Part shown: one piece after another, positions 1 to 8,238 of the stretch
Layout of the letters: every line of letters starts with the position of its first letter
Numbering within the stretch: position 1 is the first letter of the stretch
Position numbers and translations under genes: made by a program
Assembly: GCA_938030645.1 (NCBI GenBank)
Contig: CALHHQ010000271.1
Coordinates: 1 to 16,903, forward strand
Reading direction: 5' to 3'
Length of the DNA stretch: 16,903 nucleotides
Source: an uncultured Rhizobiaceae group bacterium
Lineage (GTDB): Bacteria > Pseudomonadota > Alphaproteobacteria > Rhizobiales > Rhizobiaceae
The notes under the pieces: generated by a model
The model's database searches: none
What the model was told of the DNA's origin: nothing
What the model saw: the letters and a program-made list of their open reading frames with translations, nothing else

Positions 1-3000
1 AACAGCACCCACGATGCCGAATGGGATGATCAACATGACCGCGATTGGTCGCCAATAGCTGGCAAAGACCCAAGCGAGCACGATGTAGATAACGGCCAAA
101 GCAATGATGGCACCGATTTGCAGATCCGCAAACGCATCACGGCGCTCTTCGTCACGACCTGAATATCGATAGGTGATCCCATATTTGGAAACGATCTCAG
201 CAATGCCCGACACTTCAAGAACTTCCTGAGCTTCTTCGGTTGTTGAGATTTTCGTATCAATGTCAGCGGTCACTGAAACGGTTGCTTTTCCATCTATGCG
301 CTCAATTGCTGCAAAGCCTTGTTGTTCGGTAATCTCGACAACTTGAGACAGAGCAACAAACTGACCAGCCGGGCTGCGCAACTCAAAATTGCGCAATGCA
401 GCAGCACCGTTTTGATTGGTTATCTTGGACACACGTACTGTGATTTCATCATCACCATCGGCAAAGCGGCGAGGTATTGCGCCCTCGAAGGAATTGCGCA
501 ATTGGCGGCCAACAGTGTCGATTGTGAATCCGAGTGCTGAACCACGAGCCGTGAGTTTCATGGTGAGTTCTGGTTTGCCGTATGGCAAATCATCGGAGAC
601 ACCTGAAACACCTTCAACAGTTTGAACCAGCGGAATGATCTCTGTCGCGGCGGCTTTCAGAACCGAAACATCGGGCCCTTGCAACTGAACATCTATATCA
701 CGACCTGGAGGGCCACCGCGGGATTCAAATAAGGCAACACGGCGCACGCCCGCGATTTTTGGAACAGCCTTGCGCCAAGCGCGCACAATATCTGGAGTGC
801 GGACTGTCCGCTCTTCGGAAGTGGTCAGTTGCACTCTGATGGAAGCAACATTGTCTCCCGTTGAACGGCCAGCCTTACCAAGCGTGGAAAATGCAGCCAC
901 GACAAGTTTTTCATCGCCGTTGGTCAATTCCTTTTCAGCGTCGCCAAGTGCGGCTTCAATCCGTTGCAACACAGATCGCGCCTTTGCTTCTGGAACGCCG
1001 GCATTGAAGACGACCCGAGCGTTTATGTTTTCGGCTTCCGCAGTTGGGAAAAATACGAAGCCCACGCGACCGCTCGCCATGACGCCCCACACACCAATGA
1101 GAACGCATGACACAGCCAATGCGATCGCCACATATCGCCAAGAGTAAGAAAAACTGACCATGGCGTTGAATGGTTTGTCGCGGAACCAATTGAACCCTTT
1201 ATCGAAATTTCTACGGAACGCACCTTCTTGCATCAACTCTTCTTCAGACTTTCCGCGTTGTCGCCAAATGGCAAATGCTGAGAAGACCGCTTCAATCAAG
1301 ACAGACGTCACATAGGCAATGACAGCCAGCGCACCGATGAAGATCGGCAACTTGGTTCCAGCGCGTTGCTCTTGGATAAATTCCACAAGACCAGATGCTG
1401 AACCCGGCAATACAGGGATTGGCACATAGTTTCGAATGACCGCCATGACACCGTTACAGATTTCAACGAACCAGAGTCCTTTGTTGGGCTCGGCAACTGA
1501 CACTGCGAAAACACCGATGGTCAAAGCGATGATGAACTGCCTCCAATAAGACCAACGCTTTGCTCTTCGTGGCTTGAGCGTGTGAGCTAAGTGACCTGGC
1601 AGAATGAGAAAACACTCAATCAGGCTTGCGACAATCACGGCCATAACCACAAGCGGCAACACACCAATAATTTGGCCCAGCACACCTTGGATCACCAAGA
1701 TCGGGGCAAAGGCAGCAACAGTGGTGATCATCGCGGCAGTGACGGGCGTCACCATGCGACCTGCCCCGTTTTCAGCAGCGGTGAAAGGTTCATCACCCTC
1801 GCTAAATCGAGTGGCTGTGTGTTCGCCTACTACGATGGCATCATCCACAATAATGCCCAGCATCATAATCAGGCCAAAGAGCGAAAGCATGTTTATGGTC
1901 TGACCTGTCAGCCACATGATACCAATGGTTGCCAACATCGCGACCGGAATGCCCGCTGCCACCCAGAAGGCGATGCGGGCGTTGAGGAAGATAAAGAGAA
2001 TCCCCACAACCAGAATAAGTCCACCAAGGCCGTTGTTCACCAGCAACAAGATACGTTCAGTCAAAGCGTTGGCCCGCACATCGTATTGCTTCAACACAAG
2101 ACCAGCCGGCAAAGCGCCTTCTATCTCTTTGAGATAATCTGTGAGAATTTGGTTGGTGGTCAAAGTGTCCGCAGATTCCGCACGTTGGACATCAATTTGA
2201 ATTGCGCGTTGGCCCGCCATGAAACCTTGCGGTTGGCTGCTGTCATAGGTGTCTTTGATTGTTGCAATATCGCGCAGACGCACCTTTTCACCGGTATCGA
2301 AGGAACGCACCTCAATCTGGCCCATAGCTTCAGGTGTTTTCACATCAGCTAATGTGCGTAATTGTTTTTCAATATTGCCTTCCATTTGACCGGAAGGAAG
2401 ATCACGGGAATTGCTTGCGATGATGTTGGATACGTCGCCGATGGTGAGACCTACACGACGCAAATCTCGTTCAGGAATATCAACTTGAAGTTCGCGGGAA
2501 CGCAAACCAGTAAATGAAATTTTGTCGATGCCTCGCTCTATTAAGTCATCTCTGATCTTCTTGGCATAGAAACGCAGTGCTCGTTCCGAAACTGGGCCTG
2601 TCACGGCAAGCCGAGCAACACGATCAAAAAATGCGGCCTGATTAACTTCTGGCTCATCGGCATCTTCTGGCAAATTGGTAACTGTTTTGACGGCGGTTTC
2701 GACATCCCTCACCGCTTGTTTCATGTCTACGCCTTGTTCGTATTCCAGGCCGATGGAGGCAATGCCTTCACGCGCACGGGATGTGACGCGTTTGATCCCG
2801 TCAAGATAACGAAGCTCGGGTTCCATGATTTCGAGAATATTGGATTCCACATCTTCCGCACTCGCTCCCGACCAGACAACCGACACGGTCACAACCGGCA
2901 CTTCTGTCGTTGGGAAAAACTGTGTGTTGATACGCCCCAGCGCAAACACACCAAAAATGATCATCATAATCATAACCAAATTGGCGGCATTACGGTGGCG

Positions 3001-3066
3001 CACAAAAAGCCGAACGAGGCTCGATGTGGACGCTGTAAACGACTGTTGTGAAGAAGGGGCGTCCAT
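1..3066 (-). CDS. RND-family efflux transporter permease (AcrB/HAE-like), C-terminus cut by the window edge
   Basis: Inner-membrane proton-driven efflux permease of the resistance-nodulation-division family. The open frame runs from the ATG at 3066 to base 1 without a stop, giving 1022 codons; the last residues (LIIPFGIVGAV) match the segment around TM9, so roughly the last 130 residues, including the TM10 proton-relay lysine, lie outside. TM1 is at about residues 25-42, followed by the periplasmic pore-domain start (FFPTTEVP). The TM4 proton-relay pair is present as Asp408-Asp409 in IIVDDAIVVGEH. TM6 ends near residue 497 (CFLILPGHLAHTL). An extra block of about 110 residues (about 503-612) with strong hydrophobic stretches at about 511-525 and 574-600 then precedes the usual pre-TM7 segment at about 620. 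The start sits 11 bp after the adaptor stop with AGGTGA 7 nt upstream, so the two are cotranscribed and probably coupled. Substrate cannot be read from sequence. Confidence 0.93.
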   Translation of the reverse strand, partial: MDAPSSQQSFTASTSSLVRLFVRHRNAANLVMIMMIIFGVFALGRINTQFFPTTEVPVVTVSVVWSGASAEDVESNILEIMEPELRYLDGIKRVTSRAREGIASIGLEYEQGVDMKQAVRDVETAVKTVTNLPEDADEPEVNQAAFFDRVARLAVTGPVSERALRFYAKKIRDDLIERGIDKISFTGLRSRELQVDIPERDLRRVGLTIGDVSNIIASNSRDLPSGQMEGNIEKQLRTLADVKTPEAMGQIEVRSFDTGEKVRLRDIATIKDTYDSSQPQGFMAGQRAIQIDVQRAESADTLTTNQILTDYLKEIEGALPAGLVLKQYDVRANALTERILLLVNNGLGGLILVVGILFIFLNARIAFWVAAGIPVAMLATIGIMWLTGQTINMLSLFGLIMMLGIIVDDAIVVGEHTATRFSEGDEPFTAAENGAGRMVTPVTAAMITTVAAFAPILVIQGVLGQIIGVLPLVVMAVIVASLIECFLILPGHLAHTLKPRRAKRWSYWRQFIIALTIGVFAVSVAEPNKGLWFVEICNGVMAVIRNYVPIPVLPGSASGLVEFIQEQRAGTKLPIFIGALAVIAYVTSVLIEAVFSAFAIWRQRGKSEEELMQEGAFRRNFDKGFNWFRDKPFNAMVSFSYSWRYVAIALAVSCVLIGVWGVMASGRVGFVFFPTAEAENINARVVFNAGVPEAKARSVLQRIEAALGDAEKELTNGDEKLVVAAFSTLGKAGRSTGDNVASIRVQLTTSEERTVRTPDIVRAWRKAVPKIAGVRRVALFESRGGPPGRDIDVQLQGPDVSVLKAAATEIIPLVQTVEGVSGVSDDLPYGKPELTMKLTARGSALGFTIDTVGRQLRNSFEGAIPRRFADGDDEITVRVSKITNQNGAAALRNFELRSPAGQFVALSQVVEITEQQGFAAIERIDGKATVSVTADIDTKISTTEEAQEVLEVSGIAEIVSKYGITYRYSGRDEERRDAFADLQIGAIIALAVIYIVLAWVFASYWRPIAVMLIIPFGIVGAV

Positions 3067-3077
3067 GATCAGGTCAC

Positions 3078-4670
3078 CTATTCTTTAGCTGCGTTTTGCT
3101 GGCGCCATTTCGCAATCAATTTACGCCGCTCTGGAACTTCCATCGCGCGGAACGCTTCCAAACTGAGATTGTTGGCTTTTGCAATTTTAGCAATTTCTTC
3201 TGGTGACGGGCGACCGCGCGGAGCATTTGGATTGCTACCGCCTGCAGCGCGTTTCGGTTCTTTCTCACCTTCAATGCGCACTGACAAACCATTGCTCACC
3301 TCGGTGATACGCGTGACCAAAACCTGATCACCTTCATTGAGGCCCGAAGCGACAATCGCTTGCTCACCTTCAAATGCGGCAATCGTGACTTTCGCAGATT
3401 CCAATTTCCCTTCGACCACTTTGTAAATGGTATCGTTGTCGTAAATCGCCGTATCGGGGACCTTGAATGTCTTTGCAAACACTGTGTCAGGTACACTCAC
3501 CTCGACAAATGCACCGGGTCGCAATTTGACCCCCGTATCGGTGCTTTCTACTTTTGCGATTACCTCTACACCGCCACGGTTGGATTCGATCTGCGCACTC
3601 ACGCGATCAATTCGCGCAGGATACCCGTAGCGCACGCCGCCAACGGTCCATGCGACATCAACCATGCGCCCGATCAAGCCCGAAGAACTGGTTTGCAGAC
3701 GACCGTATTGTGCGTCAGTCAATGTGAACTTGGCTTCAAGACTGTCGACTTCATAAAGCGATACGACAACGTCATTTGCAGTAATGGCGCGCCCAATTTC
3801 AGCAGTGCTGTTTTGAACGATGCCAGAAAATGGTGCGATCAAAACGGTTGAATCAAGATTGCGTTGAGCTTGTGCTACTTTCCAATCCAACCGATCAATG
3901 GTTGCCTTCAACTGCTGGAGACGGGCCTCTTGAACTTTGATTGTGTCTTGAGACAAAGCTACGGTCTGGCGACGCTGACTTTCGACCAGTTTGCGCGCTT
4001 CCACCTGTTGCAAAGTGACCGTTTTGCGTTTGGCCAACTTTTCAGCTCGTGCCAGGTCAGTTTGAGCGAACTTTAATTGTTCTTCAGCGGCTACAAGTTT
4101 GCTGCGCTCAAGAGAAATCTGCGCTTCGTTTTCAACAATTCTCGCCTTGGCCTCGGCCAAATTGGACTTGGCTTCTGACAGCATGCCTTTGTAATCAAAG
4201 TCATTGATTTCAACCAAAGGGTCGCCTTTGCTAACAGATGCGCCGCCGCGAAGGTTTTCATTTATCTTGACGATCTCACCAGATACCAGCGACCGCAATT
4301 CGACTGTACGCGCGGCCACGGTTTGGCCGTAGGAAATGAACTTGGGCTGATTGTCAGCTTGCTTAGCTGTAACGGTATTGACCGTGTAAACGGTCTTGAA
4401 AGCCGGACGCTTTTTGGCCTCTTCCTTGCCATCGATCATTCGCTTGGCAATGAAATATGAGCCAATCAAAATCGCGATCATCAATATGGCTTGCAAAATC
4501 GCAAGCAAAGTCTTGCCAGTGTAATACCCTACGCCCCTGCGGCGTGCCCCTTCGACGCCCGCTGTCCGTATATTCTCTTCAGAATATTCAGAAACCACGG
4601 CATCGTTGGCAGCGACCAGCTCTCGCCCGTCAATTACTTCCGATTTTTTTTCGCTCACTTTGTCCAGCAT
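3078..4670 (-). CDS. RND efflux periplasmic adaptor subunit (HlyD/AcrA-type membrane fusion protein)
   Basis: Periplasmic adaptor linking the downstream RND permease to an outer-membrane channel; 530 residues, longer than the roughly 380-400 usual for AcrA-type adaptors. A cytoplasmic N-terminal tail of about 50 residues precedes one TM helix (about 54-76), so it is membrane-anchored and not a lipoprotein. Then come the first lipoyl half (about 115-160), a long coiled-coil hairpin (about 161-275, rich in Ala, Gln, Lys and Glu), the second lipoyl half with LIAPFSGIV at about 277-285, a beta-barrel and a membrane-proximal domain. The last 65 or so residues are a charged, Pro/Gly/Lys-rich tail. 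I chose the ATG at 4670 because AGGAG lies 7 nt upstream; the longer frame from 4727 adds a cysteine-rich stretch that overlaps a plausible promoter. No outer-membrane factor or regulator gene is adjacent. Confidence 0.92.
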   Translation of the reverse strand: MLDKVSEKKSEVIDGRELVAANDAVVSEYSEENIRTAGVEGARRRGVGYYTGKTLLAILQAILMIAILIGSYFIAKRMIDGKEEAKKRPAFKTVYTVNTVTAKQADNQPKFISYGQTVAARTVELRSLVSGEIVKINENLRGGASVSKGDPLVEINDFDYKGMLSEAKSNLAEAKARIVENEAQISLERSKLVAAEEQLKFAQTDLARAEKLAKRKTVTLQQVEARKLVESQRRQTVALSQDTIKVQEARLQQLKATIDRLDWKVAQAQRNLDSTVLIAPFSGIVQNSTAEIGRAITANDVVVSLYEVDSLEAKFTLTDAQYGRLQTSSSGLIGRMVDVAWTVGGVRYGYPARIDRVSAQIESNRGGVEVIAKVESTDTGVKLRPGAFVEVSVPDTVFAKTFKVPDTAIYDNDTIYKVVEGKLESAKVTIAAFEGEQAIVASGLNEGDQVLVTRITEVSNGLSVRIEGEKEPKRAAGGSNPNAPRGRPSPEEIAKIAKANNLSLEAFRAMEVPERRKLIAKWRQQNAAKE

Positions 4671-4691
4671 TCCGATGCTCCTGAGGTGCGA

Positions 4692-4719
4692 AATATACCG
4701 TGACCCACACGTTCTACAA
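4692..4719 (-). promoter_or_regulatory. Possible sigma-70 promoter for the efflux adaptor-permease pair
   Basis: On the minus strand TTGTAG (4714-4719) and TATATT (4692-4697) are separated by 16 bp. The -10 is good, the -35 weak (TTG only). It would start transcription a short distance before the AGGAG of the adaptor gene, giving a leader of about 15-20 nt. This is the only spacing that looks convincing in the 111 bp between hslO and the adaptor; read-through from hslO is also possible because I see no terminator there. Confidence 0.3.
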
Positions 4720-4781
4720 GGCAACATTGCGTAAAGTTATGTAAAAACTAAGGTCTTGGTGACGCAGATTGCGCGAATATT

Positions 4782-5750
4782 TCAGAAGCTTGCGGGGTCA
4801 AATATATAAGTTGAACTGCAGAATTCACACGTCACACTAATTTGCTCTGCTTCAACGCTCTCAGCGCGCTCTTCTGAACTCAGGCCAGAAAGAACATTTC
4901 GCACTTTTTTCTCAGAACAAGAGCAGTTGTCGCTGACTTTTGTGCCATCGAAAACGCGCACGCCATGCTCATGGAATAGACGGTACAACAAACGCTCGGG
5001 CTCCACAGCCGTGTCCGTTAATTCCACATCTTCAATTGTGTTCATCAAAGCTTGCGCTTCAGCCCATGCATCATCTTCTTGAAAATCATTGTCTTCATTT
5101 GCACCATCGCCACCGTGCAAATCTTTTTGACGCATTCGCTCGGTGGAATCTGGCAAAAATTGCAGCAGCACACCACTCGCCGTCCAATTGTGGCGCGGGC
5201 TGCTGCCCTCATTGCGGGTCAAAACCTCACCCACAGCAATGCGCACTTCGGTCGGTATTTGTTCTGACTGTTTAAAGTAGCGACGTGCCACTTCTTCCAA
5301 TCCAACACCATCCAGTTGCACGATACCTTGATAGCGCTGTGTGTATTCGCCTTGGTCGATTGTCATTGCCAACGTGCCCTTACCCAAAAGGGCAATTGGA
5401 TCTGGCGTTTGCAAGGCGGCCACAGCATCAGCATCATATCTGGCATATGCACGGACAGACCCCGGCGTTGTGAAGTCAGTAACGATCATTGATACTGGCC
5501 CATCAGTCTGGGTCTGCAAAATGAACTTGCCATCGAATTTCAACGCCGTTCCCAACAGAACAGTGAGCACGACAGTTTCAGCAAGCAAACGACTGACAGG
5601 TTCTGGGTAATTGTGTCGGTCAAGAATAGTGTCCAACATTGGTCCCAGTTGCACCGCACGTCCGCGCACATCTAGCGGTTCAACCTGAAACGGAATGACC
5701 GCATCTTGCCCTGCAAAATCGATGTTCAAAGTGTTTTCAGTCATAGACAT
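4782..5750 (-). CDS. hslO: Hsp33 redox-regulated molecular chaperone
   Basis: Cytoplasmic holdase chaperone, kept inactive by zinc bound to four reduced cysteines and switched on by oxidation with unfolding stress. The 322 residues match the family. The C-terminal redox switch is complete: Cys276-x-Cys278 (NCSCSEKKV), 29 residues later Cys308-x-x-Cys311 (CEFC), then the terminal YIFD. The N-terminal domain has family segments such as DVRGRAVQLGPMLD (27-40) and LLGTALKFDGKF (65-76). An acidic stretch (about 213-230, rich in Asp, Glu and Asn) sits in the linker. The gene lies 112 bp after argF on the same strand, an arrangement I know from rhizobia, so it is probably the last gene of the arg operon. 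Two starts two codons apart (5750 and 5744) are possible; neither has a strong Shine-Dalgarno. Confidence 0.96.
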   Translation of the reverse strand: MSMTENTLNIDFAGQDAVIPFQVEPLDVRGRAVQLGPMLDTILDRHNYPEPVSRLLAETVVLTVLLGTALKFDGKFILQTQTDGPVSMIVTDFTTPGSVRAYARYDADAVAALQTPDPIALLGKGTLAMTIDQGEYTQRYQGIVQLDGVGLEEVARRYFKQSEQIPTEVRIAVGEVLTRNEGSSPRHNWTASGVLLQFLPDSTERMRQKDLHGGDGANEDNDFQEDDAWAEAQALMNTIEDVELTDTAVEPERLLYRLFHEHGVRVFDGTKVSDNCSCSEKKVRNVLSGLSSEERAESVEAEQISVTCEFCSSTYIFDPASF

Positions 5751-5862
5751 TGCTCGTTTGTTTGCTGACGGACCACATTCCGCAACGCTGTCGTAAGTCG
5801 ATATTTAGGTGAAACTGTTCTGGGGTCAGATAGGCGATGAATTGGCGATTGCAAGCTTCAGA

Positions 5863-6774
5863 TTAGCTGTTGGCCAGACACCAAGCCAATATACCCTTTT
5901 GTGCATGAAGACGATTTTCAGCTTCATCGAACACCACCGACTGCGGCCCGTCCATGACTTCATCTGTCACTTCTTCATTTCGGTGCGCAGGAAGGCAGTG
6001 CATGAACAAAGCATTTTTATCAGCACGAGCCATAAGCGCAGCGTTTACTTGATAAGGTCCAAACGTGTTGTGGCCCTCGGCATCGTCTTCCATGCCCATG
6101 GATGTCCATGTGTCGGTAATCACACAATGACTACTCTCAACCGCCTGTATTGCATCATCGGTCAATTCGATCTTTGCGCCGGCCGCCTTTGCAGCGTCAA
6201 TGTATTTTTGCGAGGGGCCACGACCTTCTGGCGTGGCAATGCGCAAAGTGAAATCGAACTTGGAGGCCGCTTGCATAAATGAATGAACCACGTTGTTGCC
6301 GTCACCTGTATAGGCAATCGTTTTGCCGGCGATTGGTCCGCTGTGTTCCTCGAAGGTCATGATGTCTGCCATTATTTGGCAGGGATGTGTCTCATCGGTC
6401 AGACCATTGATCACTGGAACAGTGGCGTATTTTGCCATTTCCAAAATTCGGTCATGGGCCGTGGTGCGGATCATAATGGCATCCACATAGCGCGAAAGAA
6501 CCCGCGCAGTATCTGCAATGGATTCCCCGCGCCCCAGCTGGGAAGATGCACTGTCCAAAACAATGGTTTCACCACCAAGGTCGCGCATGCCCACATCAAA
6601 AGACACACGTGTGCGCGTTGAAGGTTTGTCAAAAATCATCGCCAGCATTTTGCCGGTGAGAGGAAGATCACGCTTTCCAGCTTTGAAATCCGCTTTCATA
6701 TCTGACGCAGACTTCAAAATAGACTTCAGTTCGTCGCCTGAAAAAGCGTCGATATCGAGAAAATGATTTTGCAT
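5863..6774 (-). CDS. argF: Ornithine carbamoyltransferase
   Basis: Condenses ornithine and carbamoyl phosphate to citrulline in cytoplasmic arginine synthesis. All signature sites are visible: the carbamoyl-phosphate loop STRTR (52-56), HPCQ (130-133), the ornithine-binding DTWTSMGME region (221-229), and HCLPA (259-263) with the catalytic cysteine Cys260. The 303-residue length is typical. The frame is open upstream to 6852, but residues before MQNHF would lie inside the 3' end of argD and do not resemble the family; the ATG at 6774 lies 4 nt after the argD stop, so translation is very likely coupled to argD. Together with argD and hslO it forms a minus-strand operon. Confidence 0.97.
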   Translation of the reverse strand: MQNHFLDIDAFSGDELKSILKSASDMKADFKAGKRDLPLTGKMLAMIFDKPSTRTRVSFDVGMRDLGGETIVLDSASSQLGRGESIADTARVLSRYVDAIMIRTTAHDRILEMAKYATVPVINGLTDETHPCQIMADIMTFEEHSGPIAGKTIAYTGDGNNVVHSFMQAASKFDFTLRIATPEGRGPSQKYIDAAKAAGAKIELTDDAIQAVESSHCVITDTWTSMGMEDDAEGHNTFGPYQVNAALMARADKNALFMHCLPAHRNEEVTDEVMDGPQSVVFDEAENRLHAQKGILAWCLANS

Positions 6775-6778
6775 TGTA

Positions 6779-7987
6779 CTATCCAGCTTTTTGAAGCTTG
6801 GTGAGGGCAGTTTCCATTTTAGCAACAGCTTCTCGCAGGTCTGCTTCTTCAATGGTCAGCGGTGGAATCAACCGCACAACATTGTCGCCTGCAGGCACTG
6901 TCAGAAACTTCTCGTCTCTAAATGCCGCGACCACATCTGTGTTGAGCACTTTGCACTTCAAACCTTGCATAAGACCATCGCCTCGAACACCTTCAATCAG
7001 GTTTGGAAAACTGTCTGCTATTTCGGCAAGGCGTTGACGCATGAGAATGGCTTTATCTTGGACCGCATCCAAGAAGCCATCTTCCAAAACCACATCGAGA
7101 ACTGCATTGCCAACGGCCATAGCCAATGGGTTGCCGCCGTAAGTCGTTCCATGTGTTCCCGGTTGCATACCAGATGCCGCATGTTCTGTTGCCAAACATG
7201 CCCCAACTGGAAAGCCACCACCGATGCCTTTGGCAATTCCCATAATGTCAGGCTCGGCGCCTTCGATCCATTGATGCGCAAACAATCGTCCAGTTCTGCC
7301 TACACCGCATTGCACTTCGTCGTATATAAGAAGAATGCCTTCAGCATCGCACAGTTCGCGCAAACCGCGAAGACATTGGTGCGGCACAGGGCGAATGCCG
7401 CCCTCTCCTTGGACAGGCTCGATTAATATAGCGGCCGTTTTATCGTCCACGGCGGCCTTCAACGCGTCGTGGTCACCAAATGGAACTTGTTTGAACCCAG
7501 ATACTGGTTCGCCAAAACCCATCATATATTTTTCGTTTCCCCCAGCAGAAATTGCTGCCAGCGTTCTGCCATGGAAAGCACCTTCAAACGTGATGATATC
7601 CACGCGTTCTGGGTTGCCATTTTCGAAATGCCAACGCCGCGCGGTTTTGAATGCGCATTCCATGGATTCAGAACCAGAATTTGTGAAGAAAACGCGATCA
7701 GCAAAACTGTTGTCACACAAACGTTTGGCCAAGCTTTCTTGCTGTGGGCTCTCATAAAGGTTGGACACATGCCAAAGCTGCTCGGCCTGTGCTTTCAGCG
7801 CCTCTACGAGATGAGGATGAGCATGCCCCAATGAATTCACTGCAATGCCAGCTGCAAAATCGAGATATTCTTCCCCTTCATTCGTGAACAATCGGCATCC
7901 TTCACCCTTTTCAAAATGAATTGGGGCTCTGGCAAATGCACTAAACAGCGAAGAAGAATTGGCGGGTGCCATTGGTTTGGCTTTCAT
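6779..7987 (-). CDS. argD: Acetylornithine aminotransferase
   Basis: PLP-dependent class III aminotransferase that converts N-acetylglutamate semialdehyde to N-acetylornithine in arginine synthesis. The 402 residues include YLDFAAGIAVNSLGHAHPHL (41-60), the phosphate-binding NSGSES (103-108), GAFHGRTLA (137-145), the PLP-ring aspartate Asp223 in YDEVQCGVGRTG, and the Schiff-base Lys253 in GIAKGIGGGFP. SGSES replaces the more usual SGAEA or SGTEA but keeps the small/acidic pattern. The start is the first ATG (7987); an internal ATG at codon 6 (7972) is possible, since homologues often begin close to it, and neither has a clear Shine-Dalgarno. It is the first gene of argD-argF-hslO and is divergent from gcrA. 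Confidence 0.96.
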   Translation of the reverse strand: MKAKPMAPANSSSLFSAFARAPIHFEKGEGCRLFTNEGEEYLDFAAGIAVNSLGHAHPHLVEALKAQAEQLWHVSNLYESPQQESLAKRLCDNSFADRVFFTNSGSESMECAFKTARRWHFENGNPERVDIITFEGAFHGRTLAAISAGGNEKYMMGFGEPVSGFKQVPFGDHDALKAAVDDKTAAILIEPVQGEGGIRPVPHQCLRGLRELCDAEGILLIYDEVQCGVGRTGRLFAHQWIEGAEPDIMGIAKGIGGGFPVGACLATEHAASGMQPGTHGTTYGGNPLAMAVGNAVLDVVLEDGFLDAVQDKAILMRQRLAEIADSFPNLIEGVRGDGLMQGLKCKVLNTDVVAAFRDEKFLTVPAGDNVVRLIPPLTIEEADLREAVAKMETALTKLQKAG

Positions 7988-8051
7988 AAAAAGGAACTGG
8001 CTATAGAAGAAGCAGATGCTCTTTCAACGATCAGTTTTTGGTTTAGAGAAC

Positions 8052-8075
8052 AAAAAATCTCCCAGGAGGGCAGAT
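8052..8075 (-). terminator. Terminator-like hairpin in the argD leader
   Basis: On the minus strand ATCT-(G bulge)-CCC pairs with GGGAGAT around a 4-nt loop, followed by a run of six T (one shared with the stem), the form of a small intrinsic terminator. It lies 65-88 nt before the argD start. If the argD promoter at 8086-8113 is right, this hairpin would begin almost at the transcript start, too early for classical attenuation, so either transcription starts further upstream or the resemblance is accidental. The same bases contain the Shine-Dalgarno of a plus-strand mini-ORF. Confidence 0.25.
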
Positions 8076-8076
8076 C

Positions 8077-8106
8077 ATGAGCCGCACTCTAGGCAAGAAA
8101 AGTTGA
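8077..8106 (+). other. Possible 9-codon mini-ORF with a perfect Shine-Dalgarno
   Basis: AGGAGG (8064-8069) is followed after 7 nt by ATG and the frame MSRTLGKKS then TGA. The ribosome site is optimal but the peptide is tiny and I recognise no family. It would need a plus-strand promoter inside the 5' end of argD, for which I see only weak candidates. It could be a leader peptide, or chance in a purine-rich patch. Confidence 0.18.
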
Positions 8107-8113
8107 CTGTCAA
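8086..8113 (-). promoter_or_regulatory. Likely sigma-70 promoter of argD-argF-hslO
   Basis: On the minus strand a perfect -35 hexamer TTGACA (8108-8113) is followed after 16 bp by TAGAGT (8086-8091), a 4/6 match to TATAAT. Transcription would start near 8079, giving a leader of about 90 nt before argD. No arginine-repressor palindrome is obvious next to it. Confidence 0.42.
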
Positions 8114-8184
8114 TTGCAGTCTAGAGGCTCTTTGCAAGGAAGAAAGAACGTGGGCAAAGGTAAAAATGGGATTAAATTTTCCTG

Positions 8185-8238
8185 TTGTCCCCAGATTTCG
8201 TCTTTTCTTGGAAGATTGATTCTTTCAGTTGGGGACAA
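8185..8238. repeat. 9-bp perfect inverted repeat in the argD-gcrA intergenic region
   Basis: TTGTCCCCA (8185-8193) and TGGGGACAA (8230-8238) are exact reverse complements separated by 36 bp. There is no T-tract after either arm, so it is not a terminator. The first GANTC site (8218-8222) lies in the loop. It might be a pair of protein half-sites or a looped operator; the function is unknown. Confidence 0.4.

Noticed and set aside
1591..2352. 253-codon plus-strand ORF, His/Asn/Gln-rich
   Set aside because: It is antisense to the continuous RND permease frame and its composition (many His and Gln) is that of a shadow frame; there is no family resemblance.
4671..4727. N-terminal extension of the efflux adaptor (start at 4727)
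   Set aside because: The extension is Cys/Arg-rich, lacks a Shine-Dalgarno and overlaps a possible promoter. The ATG at 4670 has AGGAG at 7 nt.
6775..6852. N-terminal extension of argF (start at 6852)
   Set aside because: It lies within the 3' end of argD in another frame and is unlike any ornithine carbamoyltransferase N-terminus.
8016..8219. 67-codon plus-strand ORF in the argD-gcrA spacer
   Set aside because: No ribosome-binding site at its ATG, no recognisable family, and its composition does not look protein-like. It overlaps regulatory-looking sequence.
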